From Spongiactinospora rosea (GTDB taxonomy: Bacteria; Actinomycetota; Actinomycetes; Streptosporangiales; Streptosporangiaceae), in NCBI RefSeq assembly GCF_003315795.1, contig NZ_QMEY01000004.1:474247-538246 (forward strand): a DNA stretch of 64,000 nt, in the 5' to 3' direction. Below are positions 46,946 through 55,294 of this stretch, in pieces (position 1 is the stretch's first letter; each line of letters starts with the position of its first letter). The notes below the pieces were generated by a model that was not told where the DNA came from, ran no database searches, and saw nothing but the letters and a program-made list of their open reading frames with translations. The position numbers and the translations under genes are program-made.

Positions 46946-47944
46946 TCAGAGCCAGTGCTCGCGGGCCGCATGCCAGGCAAGCTGCATCCTGGTCTGCGCG
47001 CCCGCGAGCCGCATCAGGTGGTTGATCCGCCGCTGCACGGTGCGCTGGCTCAGGCCGAGCTGGCTCGCGATCGACTTGTCGGCGACCCCGGCGACCAGCA
47101 GCGAGAGCAGGTACAACTCGTCGGCGTCGAGCGGGCACGAGGGCACGGACGCAGGCACCAGGCCCTCACCGGCGATCCGGATCGGCGTGGCCCGCTCCCA
47201 CTGCCCCTCGAACAGCGCGATCAGCGCCTCCAGCAGGGTGCCGCCGCGCACCACGGCGGCGGTCGGCTCGGTCATCCCGGAGACGTGCTGCACGAGCGGC
47301 AGCACGGCCACGCCGCGGTCCGCGATCGCCATCCGGACCGGCAGGTACGGCGCGGAGCGGGCCAGCTCGCCGCGTTCGATGCCGTAGGCGACGTTGGGCA
47401 CCATCCCGGGCTCTTCGAGCAGCTCCCGCTCGTAGATCACCCGGTAGCGGACGCCGCGCCCGAGGGCGTCCATCTCCTCGGTGTTCTCCTCCGAGGGCAT
47501 GGCCACGTGACCGGCCCGGCAGAAGCTGACGACCTCGTCGCGCGCGTTGTCCTGGACGTGGCGCATCCGCTCCCGGATCGCGGCCCGGCCGACCACCACC
47601 TCGATCATCCGGTCGGCGTCCCTCCGCTGCAGGTTGGCCCGGTGTTCTTCGGCGAGCTGGTCGACCAGCAGCCGCGCCCGGTCGATCGCCTCCTGCTGGC
47701 GGGCGAGCCAGGGCCGGAGTGAGACGTCGGGGGCCACCGGCGTGTAGCGCCGCCCGGACGCGTCGCCGACCTCGCGCACCAGCCCCATGTCGACCATCGT
47801 GGCGAGCGCCTGGTCCACCGCGTCGCGGCCGACGCCCAGCTCACCGGCCAGCTCGCCCGCGCCGGCCTCGGCCGCCCGCACCAGCAGCCGGTACGCCCGC
47901 TCCGCCACTTCGCCAAGCCCGGCCATTTCCAGCATGGAAACCAT
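46946..47944 (-). CDS. TrmB-like / LuxR-type HTH regulator
   Basis: The product is 332 aa from ATG 47944. The N-terminal winged helix (GLGEVAERAYRLLVRAAEAG, ELGVGRDAVDQALATMVDMG) resembles TrmB-type DNA-binding domains. A central domain resembling TrmB sugar-sensing relatives contains VVGRAAIRERMRHVQDNA. The C-terminal HTH is LuxR/GerE type: LSLLVAGVADKSIASQLGLS, QRTVQRRINHLMRLAGAQTR. Proteins of this build lie beside secreted-protease genes in related actinomycetes, so regulation of the convergent subtilases is a reasonable guess. It also lies directly downstream of a tRNA terminator on the same strand. Confidence 0.82.
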   Translation of the reverse strand: MVSMLEMAGLGEVAERAYRLLVRAAEAGAGELAGELGVGRDAVDQALATMVDMGLVREVGDASGRRYTPVAPDVSLRPWLARQQEAIDRARLLVDQLAEEHRANLQRRDADRMIEVVVGRAAIRERMRHVQDNARDEVVSFCRAGHVAMPSEENTEEMDALGRGVRYRVIYERELLEEPGMVPNVAYGIERGELARSAPYLPVRMAIADRGVAVLPLVQHVSGMTEPTAAVVRGGTLLEALIALFEGQWERATPIRIAGEGLVPASVPSCPLDADELYLLSLLVAGVADKSIASQLGLSQRTVQRRINHLMRLAGAQTRMQLAWHAAREHWL

Positions 47945-47955
47945 AGTGACACCAG

Positions 47956-47986
47956 AAAACCCCGGCCATGTCGGTGATGGCCGGGG
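47956..47986 (-). terminator. intrinsic terminator of the tRNA transcript
   Basis: CCCCGGCCAT and ATGGCCGGGG form a 10-bp stem with a 7-nt loop, followed on the minus strand by TTTT. It lies 19 bp beyond the 3' end of the tRNA gene. Confidence 0.8.
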
Positions 47987-48005
47987 CTTGTGAGGCGGTG
48001 CCCTG

Positions 48006-48078
48006 TGGAGCTATGGGGATTCGAACCCCAGACCTCCTCCATGCCATGGAGGCGCGCTACCAACTGCGCCATAGCCCC
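48006..48078 (-). tRNA. tRNA-Ala (anticodon GGC)
   Basis: The gene is 73 nt and folds as a standard cloverleaf. The acceptor stem is GGGGCTA with TAGCTCC (one G-T pair), with discriminator A. The anticodon arm is CCTCC-ATGGCAT-GGAGG with anticodon GGC, and the T-arm is GGGGTTCGAATCCCC. The CCA end is not encoded; the next bases are CAG. A terminator follows and a -10-like box lies about 50 bp upstream. Confidence 0.97.
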
Positions 48079-48126
48079 TTGGTGTGCCCGCCCTCGGACG
48101 TCTCTTCGAGGCGGCACGTCGCCCAG

Positions 48127-48132
48127 TGTATA
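48127..48132 (-). promoter_or_regulatory. -10 element of the tRNA promoter
   Basis: On the minus strand TATACA lies about 50 bp upstream of the tRNA 5' end; a TTACGA hexamer 17 bp further upstream may serve as the -35. Confidence 0.45.
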
Positions 48133-48286
48133 GGACATCGGGCGTGTGGTCGTAATCGTCGCGCGGCGGGGGTGCCGGTGGAAGCGAACCGTGTTCGCTT
48201 GGTGACCGTATCGGCCAGGACTCTGGACAAGCGCCGCTATCCCGACAAGATTGGTGGGATATAAGGCCGCACACGAAGGGGGTTAC

Positions 48287-49684
48287 ATGCTCGTCCAGCC
48301 CGATCCCACCTTCTATCCATCGGCTCGCGAGGCGATGCGCGGGCCGCGCGAACGGCACGCCTACGTCGCCCTGCTCGACGCGCAGGGCGAGGGGCGGCCG
48401 GACGCGCTCGCCACCGTCGACCTCGATCCCTCCTCGCCCGGCTACGGCGCGGTCGCCAACGTGACGGACATGCCGGTCGCGGGCGATGAGCTGCACCACT
48501 TCGGGTGGAACGTCTGCAGCGCGGCCCTGTGCCCGTACGCGCCGCACCCGCACGTCGAGCGGAGATACCTGATCGTCCCCGGGCTCAGGTCCTCCCGCGT
48601 GTACGTCTTCGACACCAAGCCCGATCCGCTGCGCCCGACCCTGGTCAAGACGATCGAGCCGGCGACCCTGGCCGAGCGGACCGGCTACAGCCGCCCGCAC
48701 ACCGTGCACTGCGGCACCGACGCGATCTACGTCAGCGCGCTCGGCGACGCCGCGGGCGACGCGCCCGGCGGCGTGTTCATGCTGGACCACGACACCTTCG
48801 AGCCGCTGGGCCGCTGGGAGGTGGAGCGCGGGCCGCAGCGGCTGCACTACGACTTCTGGTGGCACCTGGGCCACGACACGATGATCACCAGCGAGTGGGG
48901 CACCCCGAACATGATCGAGGCGGGCCCCGACCTCAACCTGCTGGTCAACCGCCAGTACGGCCACCGGCTGCACGTCTGGGACCTTCGCAAGCGCGTGCAC
49001 CTACAGGAGATCGACCTCGGCGACCAGCACCAGATGGCGCTGGAGCTGCGTCCCGCGCACGACCCGACCAAGACCTACGGCTTCGTCAACACCGTCATCA
49101 GCGTCGAGGACCTTTCCGCGAACATCTTCACCTGGTACCTGGAAGACGGCGAGTGGAAGGCCAAGAAGGTCATCACGATCCCGGCCGAGCCCGCCGACCC
49201 CGCGCTGCTGCCCGAGCCGCTGAAGGGGTTCGGCGCGGTCCCGCCGCTGGTCACCGACATCTCGCTGACCCTCGACGACCGCATCCTGCTGGTCTCCGCG
49301 TGGGGCACCGGCGAATTGCTGGCCTACGACGTCTCCGACCCGTTCAACCCGCGTCAGACCGGCTCGGTGCGGATCGGCGGCATCGTCGGGCGCACCGCGC
49401 ACCCGGGCTCGCCCGGGGTCGCGCGCAACGGCGGCCCGCAGATGGTCGAGACCAGCCGCGACGGGCGGCGGGTCTACTTCACCAACTCGCTCTACCGCTC
49501 CTGGGACGACGTCTTCTACCCCGACGGCGTCACGAGCTGGCTGGCCAAGGCCGACCTCGCCGGGGACGGCTCGCTGTCCCTGGACGCCGGTTTCCTGGCC
49601 GACTTCGCCGGGGACGGCCGCCGCGCCCACCAGGTACGGCTCCAGGGCGGCGACGCCTCCTCCGACTCCTACTGCTTCCCGTAA
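48287..49684 (+). CDS. methanethiol oxidase / selenium-binding-protein-56 family
   Basis: The product is 465 aa. The start is ATG 48287 with GAAGGGGG 3-5 nt upstream. The whole chain is the SBP56 beta-propeller: HHFGWNVCSAALCPYAPHPH, RPHTVHCGTDAIYVSALGDA, LHYDFWWHLGHDTMITSEWG, DQHQMALELRPAHDPTKTYG. The conserved His residues that bind copper in methanethiol oxidase are present (HHFGWN, RPHTVHC, DQHQM). The family oxidises methanethiol to formaldehyde, H2O2 and H2S. There is no signal peptide. A six-helix membrane protein gene follows 15 nt later, so the two act together. Confidence 0.9.
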   Translation: MLVQPDPTFYPSAREAMRGPRERHAYVALLDAQGEGRPDALATVDLDPSSPGYGAVANVTDMPVAGDELHHFGWNVCSAALCPYAPHPHVERRYLIVPGLRSSRVYVFDTKPDPLRPTLVKTIEPATLAERTGYSRPHTVHCGTDAIYVSALGDAAGDAPGGVFMLDHDTFEPLGRWEVERGPQRLHYDFWWHLGHDTMITSEWGTPNMIEAGPDLNLLVNRQYGHRLHVWDLRKRVHLQEIDLGDQHQMALELRPAHDPTKTYGFVNTVISVEDLSANIFTWYLEDGEWKAKKVITIPAEPADPALLPEPLKGFGAVPPLVTDISLTLDDRILLVSAWGTGELLAYDVSDPFNPRQTGSVRIGGIVGRTAHPGSPGVARNGGPQMVETSRDGRRVYFTNSLYRSWDDVFYPDGVTSWLAKADLAGDGSLSLDAGFLADFAGDGRRAHQVRLQGGDASSDSYCFP

Positions 49685-49699
49685 ACGGCCCGCCGCCCG

Positions 49700-50302
49700 A
49701 TGGATCTCACGAGCTGGTTGATCACGGCCGGGCTCGGCGCCTTCCACGGCCTGAACCCGGCCATGGGCTGGCTCTTCGCCGTCGCGCTCGGCCTGCAGGA
49801 ACGTTCCCGGGCGGCGGTGCTGCGCGCGCTGCCGCCGATCGTGCTCGGCCACGCCGGCCTGGTGCTGCTCACGCTCACCCTGGTCGCCGCGGCCAGGACG
49901 GCCGCGCCGCCGAAGTTCGTGTCGTACGGCGTGGCCGGCCTGGTCTGCTGCTTCGGCCTGTGGCGGCTGCTGCGGCGGCGGCATCCCCGCTGGGTCGGCA
50001 TGCGGGTGACCCGGTGGCAGCTCGCCGGATGGTCGTTCCTGATGGCGGGCGCGCACGGGGCCGGGCTCATGCTGCTGCCGGTCACCCTGCGCGGCCAGGA
50101 CACCGCCGTGCTCGCGCTGACCGGCCAGGCGCTCGCCTCCACCATGGCGCACACGCTGGCCATGCTCGCGGTCACCACCGGGCTCGCGCTGCTGGTCTAT
50201 GACCGGCTGGGCGTCGCGGTGCTGCGCAAGGCGTGGTTCAACCTGGATCTGGCCTGGGGGGTGGCGCTCGTCGGCGCGGGGATCTCGGCCGTACTCGTGT
50301 GA
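49700..50302 (+). CDS. polytopic membrane protein linked to the SBP56 gene (UreH-like)
   Basis: The product is 200 aa with about six hydrophobic helices. Helix 1 carries AGLGAFHGLNPAMGWLFAVA and a later helix has MAGAHGAGLMLLPVTL. The HGxNPAMG and GAHG signatures resemble the His-rich motifs of UreH/NicO-type metal transport proteins. It starts 15 nt after the methanethiol oxidase stop, so it is co-transcribed. Since that enzyme needs copper, transport or delivery of a metal, or export of the sulfur product, are the two obvious hypotheses. Neither is shown. Confidence 0.7.
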   Translation: MDLTSWLITAGLGAFHGLNPAMGWLFAVALGLQERSRAAVLRALPPIVLGHAGLVLLTLTLVAAARTAAPPKFVSYGVAGLVCCFGLWRLLRRRHPRWVGMRVTRWQLAGWSFLMAGAHGAGLMLLPVTLRGQDTAVLALTGQALASTMAHTLAMLAVTTGLALLVYDRLGVAVLRKAWFNLDLAWGVALVGAGISAVLV

Positions 50303-50344
50303 AGTGGCTTGAACCACCCGCGTCTGGGATACGTCATAGGTCGT

Positions 50345-51703
50345 GTGCGTCCCTTTATTACGACTACGATCACTGCCGTCGCGCTCGCCGCCGCCGTCGC
50401 CGGTTGCGGCGCAGCGCAGAAACCGACTTCCGCGAGCCCGGCCACGTCCGGCCCGGCGAGCCCGTCCGGCCCGGCCGCGCCGACCGGCGACCAGGGCCCT
50501 GTCGTGAAGGTGGGTGAGTCCGGCGTGCTGACAGCCGAAGGGGTCAGCCGGGAGGCGGCGCCATCCGACGCCCCTGTCCCGCAGGTCGTACAGGGCATGA
50601 CGGCCTTCGGCCACGCCCTGCACGCCAAGATCGCGGAGCCCGGCGAGAACACCGTGATCTCGCCGCTGAGCATCGCCTACGCCTACGGGCTGGCCAGAGC
50701 GGGCGCGGCGGGTGAGACGGGCGCCCGGATCGACCAGGTGTTCGGCTTCCCCGGCCAGGGCCCGCACACCTCGTTCAACTCGCTCACCGCGGACATCATC
50801 ACCGTGGACGGCGTACCGCCCAAGCCCGATCGCGGCGAGCGCGACGCCTCGGACGGCGAGCCCGCCGACCCGATCGTGGGCATCGCCAACGGGCTGTTCG
50901 CCCAGCACGGCCTGCCGGTCAAGCAGGGCTTCCTGAAGACCGCCAAGTCGCAGTACGACGCCGGCGTGCACGCCGTGGACTTCGCCGGCGACGCCACCAA
51001 GACCATCGACAAGTGGGTCACCGAGCAGACCGCCGGACGGATCAACAAGCTGTTCGACAGCCTCGACCCCGACACCAAGCTGGTCCTGGCGAACGCCGTC
51101 TACCTCAAGGCGGACTGGGAGAAGCCGTTCACCGCCGAGCCCGCGCAGAAGGCGCCGTTCACGCTGGCCGACGGCTCGCGCAAGACCGTCGAGCTGATGA
51201 AGCAGTCCGGCAACTTCCGCTACGCCAAGGGCTCCGGCTGGCAGGCGGTCGAGCTGCCCTACGCCAAGAGCGACCTGGCCATGTGGGTGCTCGTCCCGGA
51301 CGCGGGCGGCGCCCCCGGCGACCTGCTCAAGGCCGAGACGCTGCAGCAGGTCGGCTCCAACCTCGCCGACACCAGGGTCGGCGTCTTCCTGCCCCGCTGG
51401 GACTTCGGCACCGACCTCGACCTGCTGCCGCCGATGTCGGCGCTCGGCCTGGGCGCGGGCGGCGACTTCTCCGGCATCTCCGACGGGCTGACCCTCAAGC
51501 AGGCGGTCCACCGGGCCGATATCACCGTTGACGAGCACGGCACGGAGGCCGCCGCGGTCACCGGGCTGGCCTTCCCGGTGTCGGCGGCGCCGGAGGCGGA
51601 GACCACGGTCCGCGCCGACCACCCGTTCGCCTTCGCGATCGTGCACAAGAAGACCGGGGCCCCGCTGTTCATGGGCCAGGTCGCAGACCCCGCCAAGAAG
51701 TGA
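50345..51703 (+). CDS. lipoprotein serpin (serine protease inhibitor)
   Basis: The product is 452 aa from GTG 50345; a TTG at 50309 would add twelve residues. Residues 1-21 are a lipoprotein signal with lipobox AVAG-Cys21. A Ser/Pro/Gly-rich linker follows, then the serpin fold: NTVISPLSIAYAYGLARAGA, KLVLANAVYLKADWEKPFTA, and the hinge ADITVDEHGTEAAAVTG. The small residues in the hinge predict an inhibitory serpin. Counting from the hinge puts P1 at or near Ser in FPVSAAP, consistent with a subtilisin- or elastase-like target. A strong terminator follows. The two subtilases lie 3.4 kb upstream. Confidence 0.9.
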   Translation: MRPFITTTITAVALAAAVAGCGAAQKPTSASPATSGPASPSGPAAPTGDQGPVVKVGESGVLTAEGVSREAAPSDAPVPQVVQGMTAFGHALHAKIAEPGENTVISPLSIAYAYGLARAGAAGETGARIDQVFGFPGQGPHTSFNSLTADIITVDGVPPKPDRGERDASDGEPADPIVGIANGLFAQHGLPVKQGFLKTAKSQYDAGVHAVDFAGDATKTIDKWVTEQTAGRINKLFDSLDPDTKLVLANAVYLKADWEKPFTAEPAQKAPFTLADGSRKTVELMKQSGNFRYAKGSGWQAVELPYAKSDLAMWVLVPDAGGAPGDLLKAETLQQVGSNLADTRVGVFLPRWDFGTDLDLLPPMSALGLGAGGDFSGISDGLTLKQAVHRADITVDEHGTEAAAVTGLAFPVSAAPEAETTVRADHPFAFAIVHKKTGAPLFMGQVADPAKK

Positions 51704-51738
51704 CCTCAGGGGCATAGGAACAACACGCCCCGGCAATA

Positions 51739-51777
51739 GGGCGCGGCCGAAATTCGCTTACTCGGCCGCGCCCTTTT
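51739..51777 (+). terminator. strong intrinsic terminator after the serpin gene
   Basis: GGGCGCGGCCGA and TCGGCCGCGCCC form a perfect 12-bp stem with an 11-nt loop, followed directly by TTTT. Confidence 0.9.
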
Positions 51778-51842
51778 CGTACCCTTTTCCGGTCACTGAA
51801 TGGCCCCCCGGCATCGCCCGATCGACCTCGCCTGCTATCGTT

Positions 51843-51856
51843 TTGAACCTGTTCAA
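51843..51856 (+). promoter_or_regulatory. palindromic operator candidate before the YndJ operon
   Basis: TTGAAC and GTTCAA are perfect 6-bp arms separated by CT, centred about 27 bp upstream of the start codon. TTGAAC may also serve as a -35-like hexamer. Confidence 0.5.
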
Positions 51857-51876
51857 CTGTGGACAGGAGGCGGGCC

Positions 51877-52680
51877 ATGCGCCCTCTGCTCGATGTGATC
51901 GTGGCGGCCGGAATGCTGGTCGTCGTTCCGGTGGGACTGCGACTGGCCGGGGTCTCCCGCCTGGCGGCCCGCCTGTGGTGGGCGGGCGCGATTCCCGGGG
52001 CGGTGTCGCTCTGGCTGCCCAGGGGCGCGGTGGCGGCGGCGCTCGCGGGGATCTACCTGTGCGCGGCGCTCGTCCTGGCCGCGCAGATCCCCGGGCGGCT
52101 GTGGGCCCGTCGTACGGCCAGCGAACTGGCCTTCGCGACGGCGCTGATCACCCCGGCCATCGCGGGCATCGCCCTGCTGGCCGAGCGGGCCGGGCATCCC
52201 CTGTGGGGCTTCGACCTCGGCATCCTGGCCCTCACCACCGCCCACTTCCACTACGCGGGGTTCGCCGCCGCGCTGGTGGCCGGGCTGCTGTGCCGTTCGT
52301 TCGGCGAGTCGCCGGCCGGGCGGGCGGCGGCGCTGACCGTGCCCGCGGGCACCCTGCTGGTCCTCGGCGGCTACTTCGTCGGCGACCTGGCCGAACTGGC
52401 CGGGGCGGTGGTGCTCACCGCGGGCATGTGGACGGTCGCCTGGCTCACGCTGGTACGGTCCCGGGAGGCCGACCGGCTGACGCGCGCGCTGTTCGGCGTC
52501 TCGGCGGCCGCGCTGGCGGTGTCCATGATCTTCGCCCTGGCCTGGGCCCTGGGCGAGGCGACCGGCCTGCCGCATCCCACCATCCCCTGGATGATCGCCA
52601 CCCACGGCGTGGCGAACGCCGCCGGCTTCGCGCTGTGCGGCCTCGCCGCCTGGGCACGGCTGCGTCCACGACAGCCCTGA
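51877..52680 (+). CDS. YndJ-family membrane protein
   Basis: The product is 267 aa. ATG 51877 with AGGAGG 6 nt upstream is the natural start. Eight hydrophobic helices are visible. The stretch GILALTTAHFHYAGFAAALV with its HFHYAG core, and WMIATHGVANAAGFALCGLA at the end, are typical of the YndJ family, whose conserved His/Tyr residues sit in the membrane. The function is unproven; it is often annotated as a transporter. The DUF1990 gene follows 8 nt later, as in Bacillus, where both are neighbours. Confidence 0.82.
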   Translation: MRPLLDVIVAAGMLVVVPVGLRLAGVSRLAARLWWAGAIPGAVSLWLPRGAVAAALAGIYLCAALVLAAQIPGRLWARRTASELAFATALITPAIAGIALLAERAGHPLWGFDLGILALTTAHFHYAGFAAALVAGLLCRSFGESPAGRAAALTVPAGTLLVLGGYFVGDLAELAGAVVLTAGMWTVAWLTLVRSREADRLTRALFGVSAAALAVSMIFALAWALGEATGLPHPTIPWMIATHGVANAAGFALCGLAAWARLRPRQP

Positions 52681-52688
52681 GAGGTCCG

Positions 52689-53198
52689 ATGCAGGAGTTC
52701 ACCTATCCCGAAGTCGGCGCGACCCGCGAGGGACGACTGCCGGACGGCTACCACCACATCCGCCACCGGGCCTGCCTCGGCCCCGGCATCACCCTGCGGG
52801 CCGCCGCCGACGCCCTGCTCGGCTGGCGGGTGCACCGCAGGCTGCTGCTGCACCCGATCGCGACCGCCCCGCGGGCCGCGCCCGGCGTCACGGTGATCTG
52901 CCTGCTGGGCCCGGTGCGCGTGCCGTGCCGGGTGGTGTGGACGGTGGAGGAGGAGGGCCGGGCCGGTTTCGGGTACGGCACGCTGCCGGGCCACCCCGAG
53001 ATCGGCGAGGAGTCCTTCCTGCTCGAACGGGACGAGGACGGGCTGGTGTGGTTCACCGTCACCGCGTTCGCGCGGCCGGGCGCGTGGTACACCCGCCTGG
53101 GCGCTCCGGCGCTGCCGCTGGTCATCGGGATCTTCACGCGCCTCTACACGATGGCATTGCGCTGGGAATCCCGTCGTTCACCTGCTGTGCACAAATAA
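52689..53198 (+). CDS. DUF1990 family protein
   Basis: The product is 169 aa. It opens with FTYPEVGATREGRLPDGYHH and has IRHRACLGPGITLRAAADAL, YGTLPGHPEIGEESFLLERD and VWFTVTAFARPGAWYTRLGA. These are the DUF1990 hallmarks, and the fold is probably lipocalin/START-like. There is no signal peptide. The start is ATG 52689, 8 nt after the YndJ stop, so the pair is an operon. Recurrent pairing of YndJ and DUF1990 suggests that both handle the same hydrophobic small molecule; this is an inference. Confidence 0.82.
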   Translation: MQEFTYPEVGATREGRLPDGYHHIRHRACLGPGITLRAAADALLGWRVHRRLLLHPIATAPRAAPGVTVICLLGPVRVPCRVVWTVEEEGRAGFGYGTLPGHPEIGEESFLLERDEDGLVWFTVTAFARPGAWYTRLGAPALPLVIGIFTRLYTMALRWESRRSPAVHK

Positions 53199-53346
53199 TT
53201 GAGCATTTCCCGCGGAATGCCACTAATGCGGAATTCCGCCGGTACCCGAAGGGCGGGAAAAACAAAGAAGGTCTTGTTCTTCGCCCCGTGATGGCAGATG
53301 ATCGGCGCCATCGGGATTCACCCGGACCGGACGGGGTGATAATCAA

Positions 53347-54069
53347 ATGTTAAATCGTAAAAAGGCGGTTTTGGCAGGGCTCGCGGTCATCGCCTGCGCG
53401 GCCACCGCCACCGCGGGGCTGGTGTGGAGCGGGGGCCGGACGACGGGCGCGGGCCCGGCGGTGGCGGCGGACCGCGCCGCGGCCGGCAAGGCGGCCCGGC
53501 TCGCGCCGGGCCCGAACGACCCGCTCAGCGCCGACGAACGCCGGCGCGCCATGGAGATCGCCGGCGACGCCGACACCCGCCGCCGCGGCGGCCGTACCGC
53601 GCTGCTCTACGTCCAGCGCGACGACGACAAGGCGGCGACCGGCCGCCGGGCCGAGGCGTTCAGCTACGACTACGACGCGGACCGGCTCACCCTGCGGACC
53701 ATCGACCTGGGCAGCGGCCGGATCGTCGCGACCGAGACCGCGACCGGCGTGCAGCCGCCGCCATCCGACGACGAGGAGCGGGCGGCGGCCGAGCTGCTGC
53801 TCGCGGACGCCGAGCTGGGCAAGGGCGTGCGCGAGGAGTTCGAGAAGCGGGCGGGCCGCCCGCTGCGCTCGCCTGACGACCTCCACCTGCGGGGCGTGAT
53901 CTTCATGCCGCAGCACGTCCACGGCGTGTCCAACGCCCGCGCGGTCGCGTCCTGCGCCGAGCACCGCTGCCTGCGGCTGTTCGTCCGCCTGCCCAAGGGC
54001 AAGTGGCTGGACACCAGCCGGATCGTCATCGACCTGTCGGCCCGCGAGATCTACACGATGGAGTGGTGA
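53347..54069 (+). CDS. amine-oxidase-associated secreted protein (tyramine-oxidase subunit-B-like)
   Basis: The product is 240 aa. An N-terminal hydrophobic segment (RKKAVLAGLAVIACAATATA) serves as signal or anchor. The body resembles the N2/N3 domains of copper amine oxidases: LLYVQRDDDKAATGRRAEAF, then LRTIDLGSGRIVATETATGV, and CAEHRCLRLFVRLPKGKWLD, SRIVIDLSAREIY. These domains normally precede the catalytic domain in one chain. Here they form their own gene, which ends 2 nt before the catalytic-domain gene. It is a probable structural partner of that product. The ribosome site is GGGGTGA. Confidence 0.65.
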   Translation: MLNRKKAVLAGLAVIACAATATAGLVWSGGRTTGAGPAVAADRAAAGKAARLAPGPNDPLSADERRRAMEIAGDADTRRRGGRTALLYVQRDDDKAATGRRAEAFSYDYDADRLTLRTIDLGSGRIVATETATGVQPPPSDDEERAAAELLLADAELGKGVREEFEKRAGRPLRSPDDLHLRGVIFMPQHVHGVSNARAVASCAEHRCLRLFVRLPKGKWLDTSRIVIDLSAREIYTMEW

Positions 54070-54071
54070 CC

Positions 54072-55256
54072 ATGCGGTCGTTCCGAGCGGCCGTGATCGC
54101 CGCGTGCCTGCTGATCGCCCTCCCGCCGGTGGCGGTGCCCGCGCTCGCGGCCGCCGACCCGCCGGCGTGCGCCGCGCCGTACCTCGTGGACCGCACGTTC
54201 GACAACGGCGCCCGCTGGCGGCTCTGCTGGGAGATGCGCGAGATCGAGGGCCTGACCCTCACCGACGCCGTCTACACCCCGCGCGGCCACGAGCCGGTGA
54301 GCGTGCTGCACAGCGGGCACCTCGCGCAGATCCACGTCCCCTACGACAGCGGCGAGCCGCGTTTCCACGACATGGCGGGCGGGCTCGGGTTCTCCGCGGT
54401 GCCGCTGAAGGACGAGGACTGCCCGCAGGGCGAGCGGCGCGAACAGGACGAGGTCCCCGTGCTGTGCGTGCTGCCCGACCAGCCGCGCGGCATCGCCTAC
54501 CTCAATCCCTCACTCGGCGATGACTCCGGGCGCAGGTCGGCGCAGGGCAAGGCCCTGGTGCTGTTCTCCGCCTTCGAGCTGGGCTGGTACACCTACCTGG
54601 TCGAGTGGCGGTTCGCCGACGACGGCTCGATCAACCCAAGGGTCGGCGCGACCGGCTCGCTGCGCGGCAGCGACGGCATCGTGGTCAGCCCCAAGCACGG
54701 CTGGCCGATCGGCGTCGGGGCGAGCGACTTCGAAGAGAGCCACCAGCACAACATCTTCTGGCGGCTCGACTTCGACGTCCAGGGTTCGGCGGACGACGTG
54801 GTCGAACAGTACGACTTCGCCGGTTCGGGCACGGCCACGCTGGAGATGAAGCGGAAGGTGATCACCAAGGAGGCGGGGATCACGAACAACCGCACCCGGT
54901 GGTGGCGGGTCGTCGACAAGACGGTGAAGAACGCCGACGGCCACCCGGCGTCCTGGGAGATCACCAACTCCGACAGCAGCCAGTACCGCGGCCCGGACAC
55001 CGAGCCGTACAGCCACTCCGACGTCTACGTCACCCAGTACAGCGCGTGCGAGCGGCTGACCGCGGAGAACGCCGAGCCGCCGTGCGAGCTGTCGGTCGAC
55101 CAGTTCGTCAACGGCCAGACGGTCACCGATCCGGTCGTGTGGGTGAGCGTCGACTACCACCATGTGGCCAGGGACGAGGACCACGACCCGATGCCGGCGC
55201 ACTGGCAGGGGTTCCACATCCAGCCCCGGGACATAACGGCGAGCAACCCGCATTAA
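54072..55256 (+). CDS. secreted copper-amine-oxidase-like catalytic domain protein with altered active site
   Basis: The product is 394 aa with a Sec signal (residues 1-27). Blocks align with the copper amine oxidase catalytic domain: AQIHVPYDSGEPRFHD, LVEWRFADDGSI, SHQHNIFWRLDFDVQG and YHHVARDEDHDPMPAHWQGF. His224, His226 and one of His363/His364 are at the copper-ligand positions. The N-Tyr-Asp/Glu cofactor motif reads W-Tyr173-Thr instead. The usual AFDxGxYG segment with the base Asp is AGGLGFS. The topaquinone precursor Tyr is kept but its neighbours are not, so normal activity is doubtful. It is translated 2 nt after its partner gene. Confidence 0.7.
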   Translation: MRSFRAAVIAACLLIALPPVAVPALAAADPPACAAPYLVDRTFDNGARWRLCWEMREIEGLTLTDAVYTPRGHEPVSVLHSGHLAQIHVPYDSGEPRFHDMAGGLGFSAVPLKDEDCPQGERREQDEVPVLCVLPDQPRGIAYLNPSLGDDSGRRSAQGKALVLFSAFELGWYTYLVEWRFADDGSINPRVGATGSLRGSDGIVVSPKHGWPIGVGASDFEESHQHNIFWRLDFDVQGSADDVVEQYDFAGSGTATLEMKRKVITKEAGITNNRTRWWRVVDKTVKNADGHPASWEITNSDSSQYRGPDTEPYSHSDVYVTQYSACERLTAENAEPPCELSVDQFVNGQTVTDPVVWVSVDYHHVARDEDHDPMPAHWQGFHIQPRDITASNPH

Positions 55257-55294
55257 GGGAGGACCCAGGTCCGCCCCGTATCGTCGGCATCGTG

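Noticed and set aside
48006..48078. tRNA-Ala as an integration (att) site
   Set aside because: No integrase gene and no second copy of the tRNA 3' end were seen in the window.
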